The translations under genes and the position numbers were made by a program. Positions 25,259-33,217 of a DNA stretch of 64,000 nt are shown here, one piece after another (positions within the stretch are counted from its first letter, which is position 1; the number at the start of each line of letters is the position of its first letter). Origin of the DNA: Kaistia hirudinis. GTDB lineage: Bacteria > Pseudomonadota > Alphaproteobacteria > Rhizobiales > Kaistiaceae. Location of the stretch: positions 558,001-622,000 of the forward strand of contig NZ_JACIDS010000004.1 of NCBI RefSeq assembly GCF_014196455.1, read 5' to 3'. The notes beneath the pieces are model-generated. The model was not told where the DNA came from. It did not search any database and saw only the letters and a list, made by a program, of their open reading frames with translations.

Positions 25259-27805
25259 CTATTGCGGTCCGGGCTGGACGTGCTTGATCGGGTTGCCGTC
25301 GACCGCGGTTGCCTCGGCGTTCTGCAGCTTCTTGATGTCCGCATCGGTCATCACCGGCCGGTTCACCTTGAGCGTCAGCTTGTTGAGCGTGGCGGTCAGG
25401 GTGTAGGGCGGCTGGTAGTCAGCATCGTTGACGCCGGTCAGCGTGTCGGAGCCGATGTCGAAGCTTTCGTCCCATTGCAGGATCATGGGCAGCGTATGCG
25501 CCATGGTCTCGCTGTCCACGACATTGCCGTCGACCTTCAGCGTGCCCGTGCCGCCCTTGCCGAGACCGCTCATGTCGTTGAAGGCGAGCGTCCCGATGCC
25601 GAGGCCGTCATATTTGAAGTCGAACTCGACGACATGGCGGCCGGGCGCCAGCGCCGGGCCTTCCCAGCGCACGCGCTTCAAGTCGACGAGGTTCCACAGG
25701 AAGACGGGCTTGCTGTCCTTCAGGTAGAAGCCATAGCCGCCGAAGCGCCCGCCCGAGGTCACGATCATGCCGTTCGCGCCGCCCTCGGGCACCGTGATGT
25801 CGGCGGTGAAGGTGTAGGACGCGTCGAGGATCGACGGCGAGTCGCCCTGCGGCAGGCCGACCATCGGATGGGTATAGGTGAACTCGGTCCTGCCGGCGGT
25901 GATGTTCGGACGGGGCGCCACGATGCGGGCCGCGACCGAGGCATCCATCGGGAAGACCTCGTATTTCTTGGCTTCCTGGATGAAGAGCGTCTTGAGTTCC
26001 GCGACCTTGTCGGGATGCTCCGCGGCGACGTCGTGCGACTGGCTGAAGTCCGTATTGAGGTCGTAGAGCTGCAGGACCTGGTTGTTCAGCGGGTCGGGAT
26101 TGGCCGGTCCGAACGCCTCCCAGGGCGCGCGGTTGACCTTGGTGCTCAGCAGCCAGCCATCGTCATAGAGCGCCCACTGGCCCATCATTTCGAAGTACTG
26201 GATCTTGTGGCGCGAGGGCGCGTTGGCGTTCGCCTTGTCGAAGGTATAGGCGAAGCTCGTCCCCTCGATCGGCGCCTGCTTGATGCCGTCGACCGTGTGC
26301 GGCGCGGGTATTCCGGTGACCTCGAGGATCGTCGGCACCACGTCGATCACATGCATGAACTGCTGGCGGAGGCCGCCCGCATCCTTGATCGCCGCCGGCC
26401 AGGAGACGGCCATGTTCTGGCGGATGCCGCCGAGGCGCGAGGCGTTCTGCTTGAACCAGGTGAAGGGCGTGTCGAAGGCCCAGGCCCAGCCGGCCGACAT
26501 GTGGTTATAGGTCTGCTCGGTGCCCCAGACGTCGTACCACTTCATCTGGACGTCGACCGGCATCTCGTTGATGCCGTTGAAGAAGGCAACCTCGTTCGGC
26601 GTTCCGAGCGGGCCGCCTTCGGCGCTCGTGCCATTGTCGCCGTTGATGTAGATGACCAGCGTGTTGTCGAGCTTACCCATCTCCTGGATCGTGTCGATGA
26701 CGCGGCCGATCTCGTGGTCGCTATAGGCGGCATAGGCCGCGAAGACCTCGACCTGGCGGATGAACAGCTTCTGCGCCTCGGGCGACAGCTTGTCCCAGCT
26801 GGGCAGGATCGCTTCCGGCCAGTCCTCGAGCTTCGTGTCCTGCGCGATCACGCCGAGCTTCTTCTGGTTCTCGAAGATCTGCTCGCGCAGCTTGTTGTAG
26901 CCGCCGTCGAAGAGATGCATGGCGTGGATCTTGTCGACCCATTCCTTGGTCGGATGATGCGGCGCATGGGTCGCGCCCGGCGCGTATTTGATGAAGAAGG
27001 GCTTGGACGGCATCGTCTGGTTCAGACGATTGAGATAGTCGATCGCGTCGTCCGCCATGCCGGTGACGAGGTTCCAGCCCGGCTTGCCGTCGAAGGGATA
27101 GATCTGCGTGGTGTTGCGGAAGAGGTTCGGCTGCCACTGATTGGCGTCGCCGCCGACGAAGCCGTAGAAATATTCAAAGCCGAGGCCGGTCGGCCACTGG
27201 TCGAACGGGCCGACGGAGCTCGCGGCGAAGGCCGGAGTGTTGTGATCCTTGCCGAACCACGCCGTGGCATAGCCATTGTCGAGCAGGATGCGGCCGATCG
27301 TGGCCTTGTCCTCGGGGATGATGCTGTTGTAGCCGGGGAAGCCCGTCGACTGCTCCGAGATCACGCCGAAGCCCGCCGAATGGTGGTTGCGGCCGGTGAT
27401 GAGGGCCGCGCGGGTCGGCGAACAGAGCGCCGTCGAATAGATGTTGTTGTAGCGCAGGCCGCTATTGGCGACGCGATCCATGGTCGGCGTCGGGATGACG
27501 CCGCCGAAGGTGCTCGGCACGCCGAAGCCGGCATCGTCCGTGATGATCAGGAGCACGTTCGGCGCCTGCTGCGGCGGAACGATGCGCGGCGCCCACCAGG
27601 GCGTCGAGGTCAGCGCGTCGTTCTTGATCACGCCGCCGAAGGGCGGCTGCGGCGCCGGCAGCTGATTGCCGGGGATGGTGGTCGTCGCATCGGCTGCGCC
27701 GGACGCCCCCGTCGTCTGAACCTCGGCGCTCGCCTGCGCCGCCATGGCCGAAAGCCCGATAGCGATCATCGCTGACGCCAGCAAGGCCCTGATTGGGCTC
27801 GTCAT
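25259..27805 (-). CDS. Exported type I arylsulfatase
   Basis: 848 residues. The ATG at 27805 follows GGGAGGTG and starts a Sec signal (MTSPIRALLASAMIAIGLSA, then MAAQASA). The sulfatase signature CSPTRAALITGR is complete; Cys128 would be oxidised to formylglycine, which needs a sulfatase-modifying enzyme encoded elsewhere. Calcium-binding DD is in LLIITDDAGFG, and GKDHNTPAF and DNGTSAEGG are other active-site parts. Length and the C-terminal beta-rich extension (about 600-848) match the long bacterial arylsulfatases that hydrolyse sulfate esters in the periplasm for sulfur supply. It stands before the NikR-like regulator and after an ars operon promoter. Confidence 0.93.
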   Translation of the reverse strand: MTSPIRALLASAMIAIGLSAMAAQASAEVQTTGASGAADATTTIPGNQLPAPQPPFGGVIKNDALTSTPWWAPRIVPPQQAPNVLLIITDDAGFGVPSTFGGVIPTPTMDRVANSGLRYNNIYSTALCSPTRAALITGRNHHSAGFGVISEQSTGFPGYNSIIPEDKATIGRILLDNGYATAWFGKDHNTPAFAASSVGPFDQWPTGLGFEYFYGFVGGDANQWQPNLFRNTTQIYPFDGKPGWNLVTGMADDAIDYLNRLNQTMPSKPFFIKYAPGATHAPHHPTKEWVDKIHAMHLFDGGYNKLREQIFENQKKLGVIAQDTKLEDWPEAILPSWDKLSPEAQKLFIRQVEVFAAYAAYSDHEIGRVIDTIQEMGKLDNTLVIYINGDNGTSAEGGPLGTPNEVAFFNGINEMPVDVQMKWYDVWGTEQTYNHMSAGWAWAFDTPFTWFKQNASRLGGIRQNMAVSWPAAIKDAGGLRQQFMHVIDVVPTILEVTGIPAPHTVDGIKQAPIEGTSFAYTFDKANANAPSRHKIQYFEMMGQWALYDDGWLLSTKVNRAPWEAFGPANPDPLNNQVLQLYDLNTDFSQSHDVAAEHPDKVAELKTLFIQEAKKYEVFPMDASVAARIVAPRPNITAGRTEFTYTHPMVGLPQGDSPSILDASYTFTADITVPEGGANGMIVTSGGRFGGYGFYLKDSKPVFLWNLVDLKRVRWEGPALAPGRHVVEFDFKYDGLGIGTLAFNDMSGLGKGGTGTLKVDGNVVDSETMAHTLPMILQWDESFDIGSDTLTGVNDADYQPPYTLTATLNKLTLKVNRPVMTDADIKKLQNAEATAVDGNPIKHVQPGPQ

Positions 27806-27983
27806 TCTGCACCTCCCACGGCTCGGCCTGCCGCCGGACGCCGGGCATCCGGATCGAGCAGGCCTTGCACATGTATACAGAATGCGGACGACTTCGTTGA
27901 TCCCGATCAAGATGTGCGCCGTTTTTGCCAGCCCATCGAGCCATTCCAGCGCGGGGCTTGGCAGGTGGCGCAGCCATGGGCTA

Positions 27984-28015
27984 TCGTCAATTCAACGATT
28001 CTAGAAATATAGGAA
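27984..28015 (+). promoter_or_regulatory. Putative ArsR operator
   Basis: An AT-rich block in otherwise GC-rich DNA directly before arsR contains the imperfect palindrome CAATTCAACGATTCTAGAAATA with TCTAGA at its centre (27989-28010). Sites of this form (TTC..ATTTCTAGAAAT) are typical ArsR/SmtB operators and the repressor would block the ars promoter. Confidence 0.55.
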
Positions 28016-28019
28016 TGAA

Positions 28020-28385
28020 ATGGACCAGACGCAGGCTCTCGATGCCTTCGGGGCGCTGTCGCAGGAGACGCGTCTGGCGATGGTGCGCCTTCTCGTCCGG
28101 GCGGGGCCCGGCGGCTTGCCGGCAGGGACGATCGCGGAAGAGGTCGGCGTCTCCGCCTCGGGCGCGTCGTTCCATCTCGCGCATCTGGAACGGGCGGGCC
28201 TCGTCGAGTCGCGGCGCGAAGCGCGCTCCATCATTTACAGCGCCAGCTTCACCGCGCTGTCCGGGCTCGTGGCGTTCCTGATGCGCGACTGCTGCCAGGG
28301 GCATCCGGAGATCTGCGCGCCCGCCACCGCTACCGCCGCCGATGCGGCCTGCTGCACGCCCGCCAGGGAAGTCGACCATGTCTGA
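28020..28385 (+). CDS. arsR: Arsenic-responsive ArsR family repressor
   Basis: 121 residues with a winged helix-turn-helix (ALSQETRLAMVRLL, then GVSASGASFHLAHLERAGLV). The As(III) site is not in the recognition helix, as in E. coli ArsR, but near the C-terminus: CCQGHPEIC (Cys91, Cys92, Cys99), similar to the Acidithiobacillus type. A second vicinal pair (CC at 111-112) is present. It heads an operon with two arsenate reductases and an arsenite exporter and would repress it until As(III) binds. Its last 8 bases overlap the next gene. Confidence 0.92.
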   Translation: MDQTQALDAFGALSQETRLAMVRLLVRAGPGGLPAGTIAEEVGVSASGASFHLAHLERAGLVESRREARSIIYSASFTALSGLVAFLMRDCCQGHPEICAPATATAADAACCTPAREVDHV

Positions 28386-28905
28386 CCGGATCTACAACGT
28401 TCTTTTTCTCTGCACCGGCAATTCAGCCCGTTCGATCCTGGCGGAGAGCATTCTCGGCAAGGATGGGGCAGGGCGCTTCCGAGCCTTCTCCGCCGGCAGC
28501 CATCCCAAGGGCGCGGTGCATCCGCTTGCGCTGAAGACACTGGAACATTTCGGCTATCCGCATGAGGGATTCCGTTCCAAGCCTTGGGACGAGTTCGCCC
28601 GCCCCGGCGCCCCGGCGATGGATTTCGTGTTCACGGTCTGCGACAACGCGGCCGGCGAAGCCTGTCCGGTCTGGCCGGGACAGCCGATGACCGCGCATTG
28701 GGGTATCGAGGATCCGGCCGCCGTCGAGGGCTCGGATTTCGAACGCGAGGCGGCGTTCGTGGCGGCTTTCCGCTACATGAAGAACCGGATCTCGATCTTC
28801 ACGGCATTGCCCATCCGCAAGCTCGACAGTGTCGCGCTCGGCAGCAAGCTGAAGGAAATCGGCCAGATCGAAGGCGCCAGCGCGCCCCGTCCGAACGTCG
28901 CGTAA
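28378..28905 (+). CDS. arsC: Arsenate reductase, low-molecular-weight phosphatase (thioredoxin-coupled) type
   Basis: 175 residues. The P-loop FLCTGNSARS places the nucleophile at Cys12. The second redox segment VCDNAAGEACP has Cys88 and Cys96, equivalent to the Cys82/Cys89 relay of the S. aureus enzyme. The general acid region is near GIEDPAAVEG. The enzyme reduces As(V) to As(III) for export. It overlaps arsR by 8 bases and is followed 10 bases later by the exporter gene. Confidence 0.92.
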   Translation: MSDRIYNVLFLCTGNSARSILAESILGKDGAGRFRAFSAGSHPKGAVHPLALKTLEHFGYPHEGFRSKPWDEFARPGAPAMDFVFTVCDNAAGEACPVWPGQPMTAHWGIEDPAAVEGSDFEREAAFVAAFRYMKNRISIFTALPIRKLDSVALGSKLKEIGQIEGASAPRPNVA

Positions 28906-28915
28906 GGCACCCTCC

Positions 28916-29980
28916 ATGACCACCTTCGAACGCTACCTCACCCTCTGGGTGGCGCTGTGCATCATTGCCGGCGTCGCGCTCGGACACTTTCTGCCGGGCC
29001 TGTTCCATGCCATCGGCGCCGCCGAGATTGCCCGCGTCAATCTGCCGGTCGCGGTGCTGATCTGGCTGATGATCATCCCGATGCTCTTGAAGATCGACTT
29101 CGCCGCGCTCGGCCAGGTCGGCCGCCACTGGCGCGGCATCGGCGTGACGCTCATCGTCAACTGGGCGGTCAAGCCATTCTCCATGGCGCTCCTCGCCTGG
29201 CTGTTCATCGGCTGGCTGTTTCGGCCCTATCTGCCGGCCGACCAGATCGACAGCTACGTTGCGGGGCTGATCCTGCTCGCCGCCGCGCCCTGTACGGCGA
29301 TGGTGTTCGTCTGGTCGAACCTCATCAGGGGCGAGCCGCATTTCACGCTCAGCCAGGTGGCGCTCAACGACGTCATCATGGTCGTCGCCTTCGCGCCGAT
29401 CGTCGCGCTGCTGCTCGGGCTCTCGGCGATCACCGTCCCCTGGGACACGCTCGTCCTGTCGGTGGTGCTCTATATCGTCGTCCCGGTCATCGTGGCGCAG
29501 GTCCTGCGCCGGCGCCTGCTGGCGCGAGGCGGGCAGGCGGCGCTCGACGGCCTGCTGAAGCGCCTCGGACCTGTCTCGCTCGTGGCGCTGCTGGCGACGC
29601 TGGTGCTGCTGTTCGGCTTCCAGGGCGGGGAGATCATCGCGCAGCCCGTCGTGATCCTGCTGCTCGCCGTGCCGATCCTGATCCAGGTCTATTTCAATGC
29701 CGGCCTCGCCTATCTGCTCAACCGCGCGAGCGGCGAGGCGCATTGCGTCGCCGGCCCCTCGGCCCTGATCGGCGCCAGCAACTTCTTCGAGCTCGCTGTC
29801 GCCGCGGCCATCAGCCTGTTCGGCTTCAAGTCGGGCGCGGCGCTGGCAACGGTCGTCGGCGTGCTGATCGAGGTGCCGGTGATGCTGTCCGTCGTGTGGA
29901 TCGTCAATCGCAGCAAAGGCTGGTACGAGCGCGGGCAGGCCGTGCGTCCGTCCGCCGGCCAGGAAAGACCCGCGCCATGA
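28916..29980 (+). CDS. acr3: Arsenite efflux permease, ACR3 family
   Basis: 354 residues with ten hydrophobic segments. The family's essential cysteine is in helix 4 (LLAAAPCTAMVFVWS), and NDVIMVVAFAPIV and the C-terminal GASNFFELAVAAAISLFG with a conserved Glu complete the ACR3 signature. It exports arsenite across the inner membrane using the proton gradient. It lies in the middle of the ars operon and its stop overlaps the next ATG. Confidence 0.95.
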   Translation: MTTFERYLTLWVALCIIAGVALGHFLPGLFHAIGAAEIARVNLPVAVLIWLMIIPMLLKIDFAALGQVGRHWRGIGVTLIVNWAVKPFSMALLAWLFIGWLFRPYLPADQIDSYVAGLILLAAAPCTAMVFVWSNLIRGEPHFTLSQVALNDVIMVVAFAPIVALLLGLSAITVPWDTLVLSVVLYIVVPVIVAQVLRRRLLARGGQAALDGLLKRLGPVSLVALLATLVLLFGFQGGEIIAQPVVILLLAVPILIQVYFNAGLAYLLNRASGEAHCVAGPSALIGASNFFELAVAAAISLFGFKSGAALATVVGVLIEVPVMLSVVWIVNRSKGWYERGQAVRPSAGQERPAP

Positions 29981-30399
29981 CCATCACGATCTACCACAAC
30001 CCCGCCTGCGGAACCTCGCGCAACACGCTCGCCATGATCCGGGCGAGCGGCGAGGAGCCGGTGGTCATCGAATATCTGAAGACGCCGCCGAGCCGCGAGC
30101 GCCTCGTCGAACTGATCGCGGCGATGGGGATTCCCGTCCGCGCGCTGCTGCGCGAGAAGGGAACGCCCTATGCCGCGCTCGGTCTCGACGACCCGAAATG
30201 GAGCGATACGGAACTGGTCGACTTCATGCTGGCCCATCCGATCCTCATCAACCGGCCGATCGTCGAGACGCCGCTCGGGACAAGGCTGTGCCGCCCTTCG
30301 GAGGCCGTGCTCGCCATCCTGCCCAATCCGCATTTCGGCCGCTTCGTGAAGGAGGACGGCGAAGTCGTCGAGACCGGCGCGGCGGCGGATCGTGAGTGA
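29977..30399 (+). CDS. arsC: Arsenate reductase, glutaredoxin-coupled type
   Basis: 140 residues of the ArsC/Spx family. Catalytic Cys11 is in HNPACGTSRNTL; the arginines of the oxyanion pocket are in LLREKGTPY and in ILINRPIVET. It differs in fold and electron donor from the phosphatase-type ArsC encoded two genes upstream, so this operon has two independent As(V) reduction routes. The start overlaps the acr3 stop (ATGA). Confidence 0.93.
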   Translation: MTITIYHNPACGTSRNTLAMIRASGEEPVVIEYLKTPPSRERLVELIAAMGIPVRALLREKGTPYAALGLDDPKWSDTELVDFMLAHPILINRPIVETPLGTRLCRPSEAVLAILPNPHFGRFVKEDGEVVETGAAADRE

Positions 30400-31615
30400 G
30401 GGGAGGGGTCGGCTCGCAACGATCTCCGCGCTCGGGATCGTGCAGATCTTCGCCTGGGGCTCGTCCTATTACCTTCCCGCCGTGCTCATCAAGCCGATCG
30501 CCGCGAGCACAGGCTGGCCGCTCGCCGCGGTCACCGGCGGCTTCTCGATCGCATTGCTCGCATCCGGCCTGCTCTCGCCGCGCGTCGGGCGGATCATCCG
30601 TGTCCGGGGCGGTCGCGATGTCCTGATCGGCGGCCTCGTGCTGCTGTCCGTGGGTCTTGCGATCCTCGCCGCCGCGCCGACGCTGCCCCTCTATTTCCTC
30701 GGCTGGCTCGTCATGGGTTCGGGCATGTCGGCGACGCTCTATGACGCCGCCTTCGGCACGCTCGGGCGCTATTATGGCTATGGCGCGCGCAGCGCCATCA
30801 CCACGCTGACGCTCTATGGCGGCTTCGCCTCGACGATCTGCTGGCCGCTCTCCGCCTTTCTGCTCGACCACGGGGGCTGGCGCGCCGTGTGCCTCGTCTA
30901 TGCGGCGGTGCATCTCGTCGTCGGCGTGCCGCTGATCTGGCGTTTCCTGCCTCCGGTGGACCGCATCGCGGCGGGCGGCGACCGGTCCGGCAGCGAGACA
31001 GACGCGGCGCAGGGCGATGTTCCGGAGCGATTGGCCTTCTGGCTGCTCGCCGCGATCGTCACGCTCGGCGGCACCCTTGCCACGGTGGTGTCCGTCCACC
31101 TGATCACGATCCTGCAGGCGCGGGACGTCTCGCTCGCGGTCGCGGTTTCGCTCGGCGCGCTCATCGGCCCGTCGCAGGTTGGCGCCCGCGTCTTCGACAT
31201 GGCGATCGGCAAGCGCTTTCCAGCCATCGCCACCCTTGCCTTCGCCGCCTTTCTCATCGCGGCCGGCGTGCTGGCGCTCGCCTCGGGTCTTCCCGCGCTG
31301 GCGCTCGCCCTGATCCTCTACGGCGCCGGCAACGGCATCTGGTCGATCGCCCGCGGCGCCGTGCCGCTCGCCCTGTTCGGGCCGGATCGCTTCCCGGTGA
31401 TGATGGGCAAGCTCGCCATGCCCACGCTCGTCGCGCAGAGCCTGGCGCCGCCGGCGAGCGCCGTCCTGCTCCAACATGCCGGCGCCGGCCCATTGACGGC
31501 GCTGGTTGCAGGCGCCGCGGTCGTGAACGTCATCCTCGTGGGGCTCCTTTGGCGCGTGACAGCGTCGCGCCGAGGGCTGGCGAGCCACGCCCTGGCGCCA
31601 TCGCCGCCGCCCTAG
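30392..31615 (+). CDS. Major facilitator superfamily transporter of the ars operon
   Basis: 407 residues, twelve hydrophobic segments, GTG start overlapping the arsC stop by 8 bases. Early residues IVQIFAWGSSYYLPAVL and the loop LSPRVGRIIRVRGGRD (MFS motif A region) are clear. MFS members at this place in alphaproteobacterial ars operons include ArsK-type exporters for trivalent and methylated arsenicals or antimonite; ArsJ is less likely because no GAPDH gene is adjacent. Direction and substrate are inferred from context. Confidence 0.85.
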   Translation: MSEGRGRLATISALGIVQIFAWGSSYYLPAVLIKPIAASTGWPLAAVTGGFSIALLASGLLSPRVGRIIRVRGGRDVLIGGLVLLSVGLAILAAAPTLPLYFLGWLVMGSGMSATLYDAAFGTLGRYYGYGARSAITTLTLYGGFASTICWPLSAFLLDHGGWRAVCLVYAAVHLVVGVPLIWRFLPPVDRIAAGGDRSGSETDAAQGDVPERLAFWLLAAIVTLGGTLATVVSVHLITILQARDVSLAVAVSLGALIGPSQVGARVFDMAIGKRFPAIATLAFAAFLIAAGVLALASGLPALALALILYGAGNGIWSIARGAVPLALFGPDRFPVMMGKLAMPTLVAQSLAPPASAVLLQHAGAGPLTALVAGAAVVNVILVGLLWRVTASRRGLASHALAPSPPP

Positions 31616-31788
31616 CGGTCGGATCTGCACCTCCGACCCGTCCCCGCGAAGTTCGAGGCCATCTTGCGCCGTGCATGGGGGAATCGCGTCGTCGTGGCTA
31701 CGGATCGGATGTCATTGCGGAGGATGATCGGCTAGAATCAGAAGGCAGGATTGCCGGGCCGCCGCCGCATAGAGGTGCTCATCACTCG

Positions 31789-33111
31789 ATGCCAGAGGAT
31801 GTGAACAGACCGCAGCTCACGGCAGAGGCCGTTCCGCTGCCGCTCTGTGTCGTGGATCTCCAGGGCCGCATGGTCGACATGAACAGCGCATTTGCCGGGC
31901 TTGCGGGGCTCGCGCGAGTTGGTGGCCCAATCGCCGATCTCGATATCCTGCCGGAATGGGCGCTTGCGGAGGCGCTCGATCGGATCGCGTCCGGAATGGC
32001 CCCGTGTTCGCGGCCGCTGCCCGGCACGGGCCGGGTTCGTGGTCGTTCCGTCCTGCTTTCGGTGACCGGCCATGGTGGCGCTTCCGCCAGGGGCCTGATC
32101 GTCACGATCCTCCCGTCCGTCGACGGCCAGATTGCCGAACAGGAGCAGCGCGCGAGCTTCGCGCTCGAGAGCGCGGGGCAATGGATCTGGGAACTCGATA
32201 TCGCGACGCGGACCGTCTGGCGCTCCGAGGGGTGGCAGCGCGCGCTCGGCTTTCGTGCCGATGAGCGCGTCGACGATGGCGAGCCCTGGGGCATCGTCCA
32301 TCCGGACGATCGTGATGCCGCCGCCGCCATGGCGGAGCGGGTGATCGCCGGCGAGGCCGAGATGTTCGAGGCGACCTATCGCCTTCGCCATCGCGACGGC
32401 AGCTGGCGCTGGTTCCTGAGCCGCGGGCGCATCGCGACGCGTCGGCCCGACGGCCGGCCCGAGCGGCTTCTGGCGACGACGATCGATGTTCACCGGCAGA
32501 AGGAGTCGGAGGAGCGCCTGACGGCGGCCATCGCGGAGAGCGCCGAGATCAGCCGCCGCCTTGCCGCGCTCAACAGCCAGCTCACCGAACTCTCCGATCG
32601 CGACGGGCTGACGGGACTTTCGAACCGTCGGGCCTTCGAGCGCGAATGGCGCCTCCTCGTGGCGCGATCGGCGGAGCGCGGCGAGGCGCTGTCGCTGGTG
32701 ATGATCGACGTCGATTTCTTCAAGCAGTTCAACGATCGCATGGGCCATCTCGCCGGCGACGAGTGCCTGCGCAATGTCGCGACGCTGCTCGCCCGCGCCG
32801 CCTCGCGGTCCGATCTGGTCTGCCGCTATGGCGGCGAGGAGTTCGCGGTGTTGCTCGCCGGGGCCGGCGCGGCCGAGGCCGGGCTCTATGCGGGCCGCGT
32901 GATGGAGGCCGTCGAGCATCTGGCGGAGCCGCATCCGGCAAGCCCCTTCGGCCGGCTCACGATCAGCATCGGGCTTGCGACGCTCGCTTCCGGCGAGGCG
33001 GCCGAGCGGCTGCTGCAGCGCGCGGACGACGCGCTCTACGAGGCGAAGCGGGCCGGACGGAACCGGATCGGCGTCGCCCGCGCGCATTCCGGCCGATCGG
33101 CGAGCGCCTGA
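31789..33111 (+). CDS. Diguanylate cyclase with two PAS domains
   Basis: 440 residues from the ATG at 31789; an in-frame ATG at 31675 would add 38 low-complexity residues. A first PAS-like part (LPLCVVDLQGRMVDMNSAFAG) and a second PAS/PAC (about 120-245: ESAGQWIWELDIATRTVW, FEATYRLRHRDGSWRWFLSRGR) precede the GGDEF domain. The active site is GGEEF at 348-352, so cyclase activity is likely. The RxxD product-inhibition site is replaced by SRSD, so feedback control may be lost. No membrane helix. No EAL domain. Confidence 0.93.
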   Translation: MPEDVNRPQLTAEAVPLPLCVVDLQGRMVDMNSAFAGLAGLARVGGPIADLDILPEWALAEALDRIASGMAPCSRPLPGTGRVRGRSVLLSVTGHGGASARGLIVTILPSVDGQIAEQEQRASFALESAGQWIWELDIATRTVWRSEGWQRALGFRADERVDDGEPWGIVHPDDRDAAAAMAERVIAGEAEMFEATYRLRHRDGSWRWFLSRGRIATRRPDGRPERLLATTIDVHRQKESEERLTAAIAESAEISRRLAALNSQLTELSDRDGLTGLSNRRAFEREWRLLVARSAERGEALSLVMIDVDFFKQFNDRMGHLAGDECLRNVATLLARAASRSDLVCRYGGEEFAVLLAGAGAAEAGLYAGRVMEAVEHLAEPHPASPFGRLTISIGLATLASGEAAERLLQRADDALYEAKRAGRNRIGVARAHSGRSASA

Positions 33112-33142
33112 CTTTCGTGATGCGCAATTGCTGTGACTTGCG

Positions 33143-33170
33143 GCGGGCCGCCACGGGCGCGGCCCGCTTT
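33143..33170 (+). terminator. Terminator hairpin after the diguanylate cyclase gene
   Basis: GCGGGCCGC (33143-33151) pairs perfectly with GCGGCCCGC (33159-33167) around a 7-base loop and is followed by TTT. Confidence 0.6.
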
Positions 33171-33217
33171 CTCCTGTAAGCTGACGTCACGCGGACCGAT
33201 CCACCCTGCAACAGGCA

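Noticed and set aside
25049-27775. Very long open frame on the plus strand opposite the arylsulfatase gene
   Set aside because: It is the antisense shadow of a real gene with clear sulfatase motifs; the reading has no domain pattern, no ribosome binding site, and the high GC content keeps antisense frames open.
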